Assembly: GCA_012295275.1 (NCBI GenBank)
Contig: CM022668.1
Location: 14,637,440-14,701,439, forward strand
Reading direction: 5' to 3'
Origin: Chrysomallon squamiferum
Taxonomy: Eukaryota; Mollusca; Gastropoda; Neomphalida; Peltospiridae
DNA length: 64,000 nucleotides
The notes beneath the pieces were generated by a model. The model did not search any database, was not told where the DNA came from, and was given only the letters and a program-made list of their open reading frames with translations. Below, piece after piece: positions 37,101 through 51,660 of the stretch; the stretch's first letter is position 1; each line of letters begins with the position of its first letter. The position numbers were made by a program, and so were the translations under genes.

Positions 37101-37260
37101 CGTGTTTATGAGCCTTACTAACTATACAGTGTATGTAAGTGAAGTAAATATTCTGTTTAACTCTTTATAAATGCTCTGATATGTGACATTTGATAACGTT
37201 TCCTCTTGTAAATATCTGTTTCTCTAATATATTAGTCTCTGAACATAGCTTATTAAATTA
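31100..37260. repeat. Composite repeat array, three to four units
   Basis: The ATTAATTAATT...AAGTTAATAAAATC block returns at about 31130, 32140, 34290, 36260 and 37270. Between these returns the other landmarks appear in fixed order (gagaagtgacaag; ctccctgctcttg; aaaatagcaatttac; gtcgattcac or its variants; catgcagacacac; an AT-rich tract; gtcatgcaaatctg; acatttgataacgtg; catattttctatcgggaca). Units are partly deleted, giving spacings of 1-2.1 kb. No credible gene. Confidence 0.8.
33646..33861 (-). other. Recurrent minus-strand frame MHVxTL..., copy 1
   Basis: A 71-residue frame opening MHVGTLPNVTYQYICKELNN. Frames from the same block, in the same register, lie at 41219, 52475 and 62399, and a shorter one near 55040. 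No domain is recognised. It may be chance openness in an AT-rich repeat or a degraded exon. Confidence 0.3.
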
Positions 37261-38621
37261 CTTTTTTTTATTAATTAATTGATTGATTAATTTATTTAAT
37301 TCAAAATAATTAAATTTAAAATGTCTTACCCGAAAGCATATTTTGTCTTTTCCCCAAGTTAATAAAATCCCAAAACTGAATTCACTTCAGATTTTTCACC
37401 ACATAATTAGTTTGTGATAACCGATTGACGACAAATACAACACTGTACTCGTTGTTGTTTTACATAAGGGTTGGCAAAACAGCTCTGTTCCCGAGTAAAA
37501 CGTATTTACACGAAAATAGATTGTTACGATCCACCCACTTTGTCATATCGGATAACAGCTCTATTGACTATCTGGTCATGTATAATGTATAACGAAAAAC
37601 AACGAGCAAACAGAGTGTGACATAACTGATAATAATATTTTGAATTCATGTGTACATTGTGAGTTTAAAACTAAAGTAATGATATAATAAACATGTTATT
37701 AACTCACTTATTGATGTATTTTTCAAAGGTTTTTTTTTTCTTTTTTTTTAAACTGGATTGTTGTATCTGTGTGTCTCTCCCTCTATTTCTCTGTCTGCTC
37801 ATCTATCTTAAAAAATCATTATCCATATAGATTCTTAAATGCTAGAATACCCCAAAAAGTCATTTGTACTGATGAATCATATACTAGAGATATTTTAATT
37901 GATAAAAAAGAGACAAATAATATTTAAGTGTTGTGCAAGGTTTCATTATGAGCCATCGACATCTCCCACATACACTCATCGCAAATTTCCCGCTGTCCTT
38001 TCGTGCAGTTTATGACAATAATATTACAAATAAAGTAATTAATGTGTTAACAAGGAAAATAATGTAATCTTTTCAGACAACCTTTAATTAGCATGAAGCA
38101 AAGCAATACTAAAAATACGAGTAATGTACTATAAAATCAAACATACATATGCCAAAATAGGTATGAAGGTTCATAAATATTTCTAAAAACTGATCCAGAA
38201 TATTGTTAACATTTAATTACAATTGTTGAGCCTCTCATATTTCGGAGTCGATCACGTTTAGGAGTTGAACAAAGACCTCTCTCCAGAACAGTTTGCTACG
38301 AGAAGTGACGTAAACAAATGTACGTTTGTAAAAGTTTCATGCATTTCATTTTTAACAATGATGACCAACTGACAAACTAAGATATGTGTGTGTGTGTGTG
38401 GGGGGGAGTTACTCCCTGACTGTGTGTCAGGATTTCACATAAACCTTTGTATTCTTTCTTTCTAAAATAGTTCAGAGCACACATAGCGTTTCTCGTATCA
38501 AAGAGGATTTTTATATGTTAATTTCACTGATGCACAGTGCTTGATTTGTACAAAGCATTAACATTTCAAAAAACAACAGCAATAAAAAAAAAAATAATAA
38601 TATTAATAATATAATAATAAT

Positions 38622-38626
<5 letters not shown>

Positions 38627-38672
<46 letters not shown>
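38627..38672. repeat. (TA)n microsatellite
   Basis: Pure TA run next to TAA repeats. Confidence 0.95.
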
Positions 38673-38677
<5 letters not shown>

Positions 38678-40402
38678 TGCATGGTCCCTAGGCGCCAATT
38701 TGTCAGTCTTCGGGATAATGTGGCACTGGTATCATAGCTTGGATCCTCAAGAAAAATATATTTATTGCTGACGGAAAATGTATTTCTCTGAAAATAACAA
38801 TTAACTACCGATACATATTTTCCTATATCGGTTAACTGCTATATTTATTTTTACTTTTTACTTTTCGAGTCGATTCCCTTGTTTTGGACATAATCCAGTT
38901 AGTCTGTTAATTTCAATTTCATATTTTATATTAACACGGACCAAGTGTTTTATGTTATGTGAACCTCAGATTTTTACGATTCTTGAACCATGCAGCCGAC
39001 AAAAACACATTCAAACATTCATGCAGGTACATACGGATTCCTACAAATCACATAGAATATAAATTAAAAAATAAATAGCTGAAATATACAGAAACAAACG
39101 TACTTTTTTAAAAAAATCAGTCAGTATTTTAGTTACATAGAAACAAACATGCTCTGTTTGAAAAATACATCAATAATTCAGTTACAGAGAAATGAATGCT
39201 CCCTTTTTCTAAAATAGATTAGTGATTTAGTTACAAATTATTTGGAACAACCAAATAATTACGTACTAGATTTTTAATTGAACAAAGTTATTAGTTAAAA
39301 ACACTGTACTAAACTGTTAAGTCACCCAGTGGGGAAAAATTAAAATAAAATGGTAAATGAATAAATGAATGAATGAATGAATAACTAAATAAATAACTAA
39401 AACTAATAAGATAAAATAAAGTAAATTAAAATAAAATGAAATAAAACACTGAATAACTGATACAATCGCCATGCAGATCTGCAGAAAATTAAGTCAAAAG
39501 GTTATGAAATGTAATTGTCAACATGGACGTGTCACCTCCAAGAAGTAAAAGAACAAACTCGTCTTTATATTTGACTATTATATGATATATCTCACTGACA
39601 ATACACCGTGTATACGTGGAATTAATGTATTGTTTAGTTATTTACAAATGCACTGATATGTAACATTTGATAACGTGTCCACCTGCAAACATCTGATATA
39701 TCATTCTGGTATATCGTTTACTTATTGTTGCTTTATAAAAGGTTAGCCATGACAATTCTTTACCTGAGGAAAAATAGATTTGATAATGTGTCCTCATGCA
39801 AATATCTGATTATCTAATATATTATTCTATTTATGTAGCTTACTTATTGTTAATTTATAAAAGGTTTGGCAAGACAATTCTATTTCTCCCTTTTAGTGAC
39901 AATGTCGTGGTGTTCATATTTTCTGTCGGGGCACCCCAAATACAAACGTTTAAAAATAACAAAGGAAAAATACTGCTAAACAATTATTGATGTTTTTATT
40001 ATATTTGTTTTTCTCCAAGAATTAATTTCTTTATAACTGAATTACTTTGTCTGTTGTCTGTCCCTCTATTTCTCTGTCTACCCATCAATCTATCTGAAAT
40101 CATCTATATGCATTTACAGTGTGAAATGAGAGTATGTCCGAAAAAGTCATTTATATTGGTCAATCACATAAAACTATATTTTTAGTGATAGGAAAACCAA
40201 ATAATATTCAAGCGATACATTCTGTTATTTAAGTGCTGTGAAATGTTTCATTATGATCTTTCGATAAAAATAAATTACAAAATTAATAAAGAAGAAAACA
40301 AATTCCACTAATACCCATTCAATCAACTACAGTATTTTCTTCTAGCTATATTACTTTTCATTAATTAATTAATTTATTTATTACAAGTTTGAAACATCTT
40401 AT

Positions 40403-40672
40403 TCAAAGCCATATTTGGTATTTTTCCCAAGTTAATAAAATCACAAAATTGAATTCAGTTAGGACTGTTCGCGAGCCGAAGGTATACTCAAAATACCGGG
40501 AATCTACTGTAAAATCAAACATATATGTGCCTAAAGAGGTATCTAGATAGTTAGCAGTTTTGTTCGTTAATCTTTCTACAGACTGATCGAGAATATTGTT
40601 AACATTTAATTTCCAAAGCACAGAAGATTCTACCTGGATCAATGCCAAATTGCTGAGCCTCTCACATTTCAT
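40403..40672 (-). other. Recurrent minus-strand frame MKxERLxNLALIQV..., copy 1
   Basis: An 89-residue frame opening MKCERLSNLALIQVESSVLW. Same-register frames lie at 53514-53714 (MKYERLENLALIQVDSSVLG), 55969-56151 (VLWKLNVNNILDQFVERLTR portion) and 61115-61312 (FSNLALIHVEFPF). No domain is recognised. Confidence 0.3.
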
Positions 40673-41083
40673 TGTGGGTCACGTTTAGGAGCAGAAAAAG
40701 ACCTTGCTTCAGCGCAATTTGTACCAAGAAATGAGAAGTAAATGCATAAACAAATGTACATATTTGGAAAAGTTTCATTCATTTCAGTTTTAACAATTAT
40801 GACCAACTGAAATCAAGATTTGGGGGGTGACTCCAACACGTTCGGCCCATCCCTGACTGTGCGTCAAAATTTTACATACATTTTTTTTTATTCTTTCTTT
40901 TTTTATATAGTTTGACACACCCTTGGCATCTCTCGTATCAAACAGGATTCTTATAAATTAATTTAAAATACGTGCACGAAGCGTTTTGACATGTAGTGGT
41001 TATGACATTTAAAAATAAATAAATAAATAAATAAAACTAACTAACTAACTAACTAACTAATTAAATAAATAAATAAATAAATA

Positions 41084-41118
<35 letters not shown>

Positions 41119-41218
41119 TTAAATAAATAAATAAATAAACAAAAGTAATAAGATAAAATAAAGTAATTTTTTTTTTTTAAATATAACTAAAACACTCTTC
41201 ATGGAGATCTGCCGAAAA

Positions 41219-41404
41219 TTAGGTCAAAAGGTTAAGAAACGTGAAGATACTACCTCCGAGAAGTAAAACAACAAACTCGTCTTTATATTTGACTGTTATC
41301 CGAGACCTCACTGACAATACACCGTGTATAGGGGGAATTAACAAATTGTTTAGTTCTTTATGAATGCAGTGAGATGTAACATTTGATAACGTGTCCACAT
41401 GCAA
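41219..41404 (-). other. Recurrent minus-strand frame MHVxTL..., copy 2
   Basis: MHVDTLSNVTSHCIHKELNN at the start and SVRSRITVKYKDEFVVLLLG further on. Register is identical to 33646-33861. Confidence 0.3.
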
Positions 41405-42160
41405 AGATCTGTTTATCTAATATATATTGCTGTGTATATAGCTTACGTAGTGTTGCTTTATAAAAGGTTTGCCAATGCATTTCTGTTCATGAAAAAACAT
41501 ATATTATGGGGTTTTTTCGGGGGTTTTTCTTGATTACTTTGTTTGCGTGTCCGTCTCTCTATTTCTCTGTCTGCCCATCTACTTATCTGAAAATATTATG
41601 TAATGAAAGTATCTCCGATTAAGTCATTTATGTTGATAAGTCATATATTGAAAATAATATTTAAGTGATACATTTAGTCATTTAAGTGTTGTGAAATATC
41701 TCATTATGAGCTTTTTATTGAAAAATACGTTTCAGAATTAAGAAAGAAGAAAACAAACTCAAATAATACCCTTTTGATGCATGCATCTGTGTATGTGTGT
41801 ATGTTTGCATGTATGTGCTTATATGTAAATATGTACGTAAAGATGTATAAGAATGTATGTATGCATGTATGTTCGTACGTTTGCGTGTATGTATGTGTAT
41901 TACGTTTGTATGTGTATATGTTTGTATGTGTATATGTATATATGTATGTATGAATGCTTATACAAATATAATATATATATATATATATATATAAAACAAA
42001 GACACTCATAGATGTGGACACAAACACAGTGTCTGTCTGGCTGTCTATCTGTGTCTACATATGTAGATATATATGTGTCTCTCAAAATTTCTAAGACAAA
42101 TTGGGAATTTTAACTCTAAAAACAGCACAATACATTTCTGTGTAGAGGGAATAAACATCA

Positions 42161-42600
42161 AATCTTCTTATCCGCAGTTTGGTGACTCAGACATTTTAGT
42201 TCACAAAGTTCTGTGTGTGCTCCACTGAGTATGAAAAGCATTCGGGTGATTTGTCTAAAATAAATGTTGTGTCATCTGCTCGCTGAGAAATAATAGAATT
42301 TCCTCTCATGTATAATCGATACCTTTGACACTATTAGAATTTATAATTATTAACGCTAGTCGTTCAGAGCGTACTATAAATATATAAGGACAATTGAATA
42401 ATGTACTGTGAAAAGACTGAGACTGATCCTCCAAGATAAAGGCTGTGTCACCTGCATACTGAAAAATGATATATTTTATCAGCATCTAGTATCTATACCT
42501 TTAACACCGTTAGAATGTGTACATAGCAAGTTTAGTGTTTTAAAGCATATTATAAAATAATACGGTCTCTTTGTGGATTATCACTGTTCCAAAGATCCAG
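42161..42600 (-). pseudogene. LINE reverse-transcriptase scraps, two tandem pieces
   Basis: The minus-strand piece near 42420-42485 reads IFQYAGDTAFILEDQSQSF. The piece near 42200-42290 reads SIISQRADDTTFILDKSPE. Both correspond to the palm motif of LINE reverse transcriptases (consensus QYADDTxxxLxxS). One has Gly in place of the first Asp and the other has Arg in place of Tyr. Stops flank both pieces. They are either a tandem duplication or two nested fragments. Part of the same piece lies at 63720-63840. An L1/Tx1-like origin is my best guess. Confidence 0.65.
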
Positions 42601-42739
42601 TGTCTAAAACTGTCGCCACTGAATAATTTAAAAATGTTTATAGAATTTTCTTTTATTGATGATTTAACGTTGAAAATATCTAAATCTCTCAGAGTAAAAA
42701 CTACAGAAGAAAAATGTTTTGGTAACCGTATTCCACTAT

Positions 42740-42741
42740 CG

Positions 42742-42788
<47 letters not shown>

Positions 42789-42800
42789 AATAATAATAAT
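42740..42800. repeat. (ACA)n and (TAA)n microsatellite
   Basis: An ACA run followed by TAA repeats. The poly-Thr frame through it is an artefact. Confidence 0.95.
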
Positions 42801-42959
42801 AATAAAATATCTGTACTTGTATCAGAAAATGTTGAATTGATCCACAAAACTCCATAAATTTAAAAAAGATGCTCAGACTAGGAAGCCGAAATTAAACGGG
42901 TACGATATTGCAATTCCAGGGAAATAACTTAAATTGTTATTTTTATTATTACGAATTCT

Positions 42960-42983
42960 CATTTTTTCTGGATTAATGTGGGG

Positions 42984-43016
<33 letters not shown>

Positions 43017-43909
43017 TATTTTTATTGTTTTTATGAATTTTGGTCATTTTAACTGGGGCTTTTTGGATAAATTTTAGTAATCTTAATTGTTTTTTTGTTT
43101 TAATTTGTTTTGTTTTTTTGGTAGGTAGGTTTTTTTGTTTTGTTTTTTCTCCTTTTATAATGAATTTTTAAATGTTTTTGTTGTTATTCACTTTGATTTT
43201 GGTGACTATAGTTGTCTTTATCGTTAATGTCAATATTTGGTAATTTCAGTTCTTGTCGTTGGTAATTTTTATTGCTTTTGTCGTTGTCACTGATTACTGG
43301 TAATTGTGATTGTGTCATGCATTTTGGTTGTTTTATTTATTGTTGTTGCTGTCGTTGTTATTGTTCTGGGTTTTATTTATACTAGTTATTCTTCTAATCG
43401 TTGTCATGTATTTCGATTTATTTCCTTCTTGTTGTTTTGTTGTTGTTGTTGTTGGGTGTTCTTATCATACTAGTTTTTTTTCTTGCTGTTGTCATGTATT
43501 TCTGTTTATATATTTTTGTTGTTTCTTGGTGTTGACTCTCCAGTTGAAGTCACAACAATATTGTGCATTTTAAGTAAGCTAAGGTAATACTTGGATCATT
43601 CTGAAGATGCACAGCCTGATTGTGAATATTTAGTTTGTGATGTGAAGTAAACGTGTGCGACGTTATAATTCAAGGGAGAGAACTTAATTTTGTTTTGATT
43701 TTTGTCGTTGGAGTTTGATTACTTTAGTTGTCGCCGTTGATGTTGTTGTAACTGTTGCAGATATTGTTACTCTTCTGAAATGTGGTCAAACTATTTATTG
43801 TTTGAAGATGTTCTAGATTTTGGTTATAATGATGCTGTTGATGTTTACATTTTATTTTTAATTTTTATTTTGTTTTGGTTCTTGTTAGTTGATCTGTAAT
43901 ATTAATGTG

Positions 43910-43910
<1 letters not shown>
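42960..43910. other. T-rich low-complexity spacer
   Basis: Dominated by poly-T, TTTTG and GTTGTT strings. Open frames here (for example 43310-43573) are Leu/Val/Phe-rich consequences of composition. No gene or RNA seen. Confidence 0.6.
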
Positions 43911-45060
<1,150 letters not shown>

Positions 45061-45189
45061 CAAAATGTTTTTACATTATTTTCTTTTATTTTTATTTGTC
45101 ATATCCAACATGTTACTTGTCTCGTTTAACAAACAAACAAAAAAAAGAAAAAAAGACATGAATGTAAAACCTATTTTTTTAAAGCTATT

Positions 45190-45420
45190 TTCAATAGCAG
45201 GAATGTCCTTCAGCCAAACTGAACGTCAAAGTGTGCACAATATTTCCATGATTTCAAGACTGTTGAACAAACACAGGGCTGCTAGTGATGTTAAAAATCG
45301 TCCAAGACCTGGCAGATCCCGCAAGCCAACAATAAGAGATAACACGGAATGCTGAGTCTTGTTAGATGCCGTTCATGGGAAACAAGCACAACTTTAGGGT
45401 TAGGGTTAATGTGAAAACAA
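45190..45420 (+). pseudogene. Tc1/mariner-like transposase N-terminal remnant, copy 3
   Basis: The frame MSFSQTERQSVHNISMISRL followed by KNRPRPGRSRKPTIRDNTE is the Tc1-type DNA-binding region with its RPRPGRSRK box. It ends at a TGA. It is related to, but clearly diverged from, the two copies at 3178 and 6415, so it is a separate insertion or an older duplicate. The rest of the transposase is missing. TTAGGGTTAGGGTTA sits at 45394-45408, within its end. Confidence 0.7.
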
Positions 45421-45850
45421 AAGAAATCAATTACTGATGATTATGATTGAAATACTTGAATGTGTCTCAGTCTCAAAAGCTTTCTCAAATTCCTGGTATT
45501 TTATGAAATATTTGAAATATTGCAATATATCATAAATTAAATGCACATTTTCATGTGTATATATCTGCCTTTAATATACTCAGTTTGATCATTTGTCTAA
45601 ACCTGTTTTTAGTCTATTTCCAGTGGTTTTGGAAACAATTTGCTACATACAGTTTATAATAATAATTTTATATGTTATATTAGCTTTTGGAATGTTATAT
45701 TGGCATGAGCAATGATTTGTTATTTTTCCCGTAGGAAACATTTTTTTTTTAATTATAACTATATTTAATATATCTAACAATATAATTGCCTAAGGTTATG
45801 ATATCATGACTGTATTCATCTGGGGACAATAATAATATTAATAAGGTATT
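45420..45850. other. AT-rich spacer
   Basis: No exon, RNA or repeat family recognised beyond AT-rich composition. Confidence 0.5.
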
Positions 45851-46130
45851 GTCTTAGATTGTTGTCGTTGTTGTTTGTTTGTTCTTGTTCGTTGCAGCTT
45901 TGCTGTTGGCCATCTGTTCTCATTGTTACTTTTCGTGTTTTTAGTTTAGTGCTTTGTTATATCCATATAAACACACACACTCACCCGTATATATATATCT
46001 ATATATATATATATATATATATACGTACTTTCATCATGGTTTTGTTAATATGTAATATTTCAATGTTCATAATATTTAGTTAACTAGTAGGTATACTATT
46101 ATTGTTATTGTTGTAGCTGTTGTTGTTTCT
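45850..46130. repeat. GIMAP-unit junction module with CA/TA runs
   Basis: gttgttgtttgtttgttc, ggccatctgttctcattg, a short CA run, a TA run (45988-46022), then acgtactttcatcatgg and gttaactagtaggtatacta. Same order as 10840-11060 and 49240-49340. Confidence 0.7.
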
Positions 46131-47251
46131 GTCTATAATTCTGTCATTACTAATTATCAGATTGACCGTTTACTACATGTATGATTTTAGAAAACCATAG
46201 ACTATCAACCATAATTAAATTAGAATCTCTCTAAATATAAGTTCCATTAATTCTCTTTTTAATGATAAAATACCGAAAATATATATTTCAATTTTAAATA
46301 TCAAAACAATTCAGCATTTTCAGTAACCACTAATTTTATATTCGTTTTTAAATGATGCAGAAACAAAAACTGGTTAACTATATATTAAGAAACAGAAATA
46401 TTAACTACAGTTACAATAATATAATACTATTTGAGGGAGTAGTAGTAGTATAATAATTGTAGGAGTTGTAAAAATGATAATAATAATAACGATATAAAAA
46501 AAAAAAAAATAATAATAATAATAACAATATCAGTATCAATAAGAATAACAATAATAATAATAAAAATAATAATAGTTATAATAATAATAATAACTATACA
46601 ATACTACTACCAATAATAAACATTACGCCAAACTTATAAACATAAATATACACACGAGGATATACATAGAAATCGAAAATATATATTTCAGTTTTAAATA
46701 TTAAAAAAAGTTCAGCTATTTCAGTAACCACTAATTTTATTTTCATTCTTAAACGATACAGAAACAAAAACTGGTTAATTATATATTAAGAAACACAAAT
46801 ATTGACCACAGTTATAATGATAATAATACTATTAGTTGGAGTAGAAGTAGTAATAGTAGTAGCTGTGGTAATAAGAACAACAATAATAATAATAATAATA
46901 ACTGTACAATAGTGGTAATAGAAATAGTAGCAGTAGCAGTAATGTTAGTAGTACTACTACTAATAAACATTATAAATATAAATATTCACACGAGGATATA
47001 CATAGAAATTTACTAAATAAATTCACCCAAACCTACATGTACTCTGTAATCGTAGCATAGATTAATGTTTGTTACACAGTGTGTTTCAAAACTGTTTAAA
47101 TTATTTTCTTTTAATATCGTTAGTTCTATAGATAAAACACATTTACAGTTCAAATGCAAAAAAATATAAGAAATCTATTAATGTGTTTTTTCTACAAGAT
47201 AGTTAATACTCAGTTCAGTTTTTGCTTTTATTTTTTATCTCCAACATCTTA
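46130..47251. repeat. GIMAP 3'-flank module of the intact copy
   Basis: The module here has only a vestigial CT tract (tctctct near 46225) and is partly doubled: cagcattttcagtaaccact at about 46312 recurs near 46713. The intact sequence aataaacattacgcc at 46612 is the undisturbed counterpart of the retrotransposon target at 12651/16679. Confidence 0.8.
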
Positions 47252-48465
47252 CTAAATCTTGTTTACCCCCAGAAAGAAAGGCTTGAGTGAACCCACTTTG
47301 GTAATGGTATTTTCAATCGCAGTTTCAACAGTTCTCAGGAAAGTTTGGTTTGTTTCTGCTTCTTTTCTAACATCATTTCTTGCCTGTCTTGTATATTTTT
47401 CTTCTTTTGCTCTCAGTGTTTTTTCACTTTCCAACTGCCTAATTCTTCCACTCATTGCAAATATCGTCTGCTCCATTTCCATTTCTTTGATTTTTTTCTG
47501 TGTTTCTATTTCTATTTCCATCTGTCTAATTCTTCCCCTCATCTCAAATATCTCCTGCTCCTTTTCCATTTCTTCCTTTGTTCTCCGAAATTCGTCCCGA
47601 AACTTCTTTTTTGTGCTTTGCATTTCTCGTTCTCTATCTTTCTCCGTCAATTCTTCCTGTAGGAGTTTTCTTATTTTCTCTTCTTTCTCTTTCAATATTT
47701 TCTCCTCGCGTTCTTTGGCGTCTTTTCTACTTTTTTCAATTTCTTCCTTGAATTCTCTTTCAATGTTTTCTCTCTCCTTTTGTACGTCTCTTTTTTTCTT
47801 TTCCAGCATTTCTTTTTCACGCTTTTGTACTTCTTTCTCAGCTATTTTCAGTAATTCCGATGTATAATATTGATAATTATTGTTTTCCACGTTTTTCTGT
47901 ATCATGTCGATCAGGTGAAGAACCATTTTTTCTTTCTTTTTCTCATCTTTTTCGCGATTGTTGAATCCGACATATCTCCGTCCACATGCATTGACTAATT
48001 TTTTAAGGTTTTCTGGTGCCTGAACTAGCAATTCTTCCAGACTTTTTCCTTCCTCTTCAAGATCGTCTACATGGGTAAACATCAAGAACAGGTAATCAAA
48101 CAATGCTTTTCCAAATACTTGCTTGAAGTATTCAATTGTATTTTCTTCTTCTAGAGTAAACCTCTTTGCCTGCAGAACCATGATGAAAGCATGTGGTCCT
48201 GGAGCACTCATCGTTATACACTGGATGATTTCTTTCGTAATCTCTCCTTGTGAAAGTTTAGTGTTGAATGCTCCTGGTGTATCAACGATGACAATGTCAC
48301 GATCAAATCGAGTTTTGTGACCTACCTTGCAGATTGCAGTAACTGAAAAAGAACTAGCACTAGAAGCAAAACGTTTCTCTCCTAGGATGGTATTTGCTGA
48401 CGCACTTTTTCCTGAGCCAGTAATTCCGATCAAAACAAGCCGCAGTTCATTGTCAGTAACGGAAT
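47252..48465 (-). CDS. GIMAP/AIG1-family GTPase, main exon with coiled-coil tail
   Basis: The best-preserved gene in the window. The exon opens after TTTTCTTTCAG (acceptor 48467-48466) with two bases that complete an Asp codon; the Met further upstream is intronic. It encodes about 403 residues to a TAG. P-loop GITGSGKS (residues 14-21), G2 Thr in SVTAIC (43), G3 DTPG (62-65), the GIMAP box SAPGPHAFIMVLQAKRFT (87-104), G4 THVD (131-134), G5-like YVGFNNR (165-171). From about 200 to 385 a Glu/Lys/Arg-rich coiled coil follows, ending FFLGVNKI. GIMAP proteins are switch-like GTPases that can assemble on membranes; in invertebrates they are often linked to stress and immunity. No membrane segment is visible. 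The first coding exon is not identified. Confidence 0.9.
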
Positions 48466-49190
48466 CTGAAAGAAAATCAAATACATTTAATAGTAGAATC
48501 CAAGACATTATTGTTATCTTCTCGCTGTTGCTGTTATTGTTGTTAATATTGTAAATCATTATTATTATCATCGTTATGGTTTGTCTACTTAACTATATAT
48601 ATGTCAGTCTGTCTATCGGTATAAGTGTTATTTTCATTTTCTCGTTCTTCCTGGTGTTGTTGTTGATACAATTAAATAGTCATTATTATTATAATTATGA
48701 TCCTTTCCATTAATTTAACAACTACAACCACACTTTTACAGCTCTCTCTGCTGTTACTACCTCAACCATCGCATGACATCCACTGCTACTGGTCCTGTCC
48801 ATTACTATTATTACTCTCCGCTATAATTACTATTACTAGTCTCTGTCTGCAATTACTGTTAATACTCTCTCCAACTGCTATTACCACTCTCTATACAACT
48901 GCTATTGCCATTCTCTCTATAACTACTATTACCACTCTCTCTACAACTACAATTACTACTCTGTCTACAATTAATATTACCACTCTCTCTACAACTACTA
49001 TTGTTACTCTCTCTACAACTACTATTACTACTCTCTCTACAACTACTATTACTACTCTGTCTAAAGCTTTCAATTACTACTCCCACTTCTACTTCTGTAA
49101 CTGCTGATACTTCTAGTACTCGTGCTGCGACGTCAGTGACAGCGTGTAGTAAAACTGTTACAAATATATACTAGATGAACGACGTTACAG
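48466..49190 (-). other. Upstream intron of the intact GIMAP, with minisatellite
   Basis: Runs from the 3' splice site through ttgttaatattgtaaatcat, gtctatcggtataagtg and the minisatellite (48780-49090). It continues to gtgtagtaaaactgttacaa, the text that precedes the candidate N-terminal exon in the 1-7 kb units. Here that text is followed, at about 49195, by a short Tc1-remnant-like piece (gaacagtggttaccacgaca) in place of the exon. Confidence 0.65.
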
Positions 49191-49239
49191 TATTATCCAT
49201 TATAAAAGAACAGTGGTTACCACGACAGCCATTTCTGAA

Positions 49240-50585
<1,346 letters not shown>

Positions 50586-51373
50586 CTAATACACACCTTT
50601 TCTCATTTCTTCTTTCTCCTTCAGTATTTTCTCCTCGCGTGCTTTGGCTCCTTTTGTAAAAATGTTCAACTGTTCATTGAATTCTCTCTCAATTTGTTCT
50701 CTCTTCAGTTGTAGTTCTTTTTCTTTCTTTTCCATCATTTCTTTTTCAGCTATTTTCAGTAATTCCGATGTATAATATTGATAATTATTTTTTTCCACGT
50801 TTTTCTGCATCATGTCGATCAGGTGAAGAACCATTTTTTCTTTCTTCTTCTCATCTTTTTCGCGATTGTTGAATCCAACATATCTTCGTTCGCAGGCATT
50901 GATTAATGTTTTTAGATTTTCTGGTGCAGTAGTCAGAAAATCTTCCAGATTTCTTCCGTCTTCTTCAAGATCATCTACTCGGGTGAACAGCAAGAACAGG
51001 TAATCAAACAATGCTTTTCCAAATACTTGCTCGAAGTATTGAATTGTTTTTTGTTCTTCTAGAGTAAACGTCTTTGCCTGCAGAACCATGATGAAAGCAT
51101 GTGGTCCTGGAGCACTCATCGGTATACACTGGATGATTTCTTGCGTAATCTCTGCCTGGGGACGTTCAGTTAGGAATGCTGCTGGTGTATCAACGATGAC
51201 AATGTCATGACCAAATCGAGTTTTGTGCTCTATCTGCCACGCTGTAGTAACTGGAGAAACACTAGCTTCAGAATGAAAACGGTTCTCTCCTAGGATGGTA
51301 TTTGCTGACGCACTTTTTCCTGACCCAGTACACCCAAGTATAACAAGCCGCAGTTCATTGTCAGTAACGTAAT
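50586..51373 (-). CDS. GIMAP/AIG1-type GTPase exon, short tail, copy E
   Basis: The acceptor TTTGTTTCAG (51375-51374) is followed by an unbroken frame of about 261 residues. The ATG of the ORF at 51119 is internal; the frame is open for another 254 bases upstream. P-loop LGCTGSGKSASANTILGEN; G3 reads DTPA (Gly to Ala); GIMAP box SAPGPHAFIMVLQAKTFT; G4 FTRVDDLEEDGRNLEDF; G5 region CERRYVGFNNREKDEKKKEK. The coiled coil begins (EKEMMEKKEKELQLKREQ) but ends at KEEMRKGVY and a stop, some 130 residues shorter than the 47-kb copy. The 3'-flank text here skips the region between the tail and the module, suggesting a deletion. AAAAG|GTGTGT near the end is a weak phase-1 donor. Confidence 0.82.
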
Positions 51374-51660
51374 CTGAAACAAATTAAATACACTCAATGT
51401 AGAAACGAAGACATTATTTTAATCTTCTAATTGTTATTAATATTATTATATATCAAAAACATTGGTTTCTGTCCTCCTATCAATCAATACACCTGTCTGT
51501 CTGCTTATATCTATAAATATATCCACTCTGGAATAATGTTAGTTTGTCCACAAAAAGCAATTTGCATGGATTGAAGATGACATTGCAGAGTAATATTATT
51601 TTATAACTAAAGAAATGTAATATTAAATCATGAATTGTGTCATTTGAGTTACAAAATTAC
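51374..51660 (-). other. Upstream intron or flank of GIMAP copy E
   Basis: Matches 24619-24905 and 27524-27810 (tgtagaaacgaagacatta, then atatccactctgg, then ataactaaagaaatgtaat). Copies B, C and E therefore share one type of upstream flank, and the 47-kb copy and the 17-kb pseudogene share another. Confidence 0.6.

Larger units (their letters stand above)
37260..42100. repeat. Composite repeat array, longest unit
   Basis: From the block at 37270 to its return at 40360 is about 3.1 kb, the most complete unit visible. It includes a TA run (38627-38672). Tandem ACTAACTA/AAATAAAT runs lie at 41000-41150 and a Tyr/Thr-rich TATG microsatellite at 41770-41990. No credible gene. Confidence 0.8.

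Noticed and set aside
47259-47867. 202-residue plus-strand frame opposite the GIMAP coiled coil
   Set aside because: Antisense shadow of a Glu/Lys-rich coiled coil, which gives Ser/Phe/Leu-rich open frames; the same is seen opposite 17.2-17.8 kb.
48466-48571. Upstream Met extension (MIIIMIYNINNNN) of the intact GIMAP frame
   Set aside because: It lies on the intron side of a strong 3' splice site, is low-complexity, and is not conserved in the other copies.
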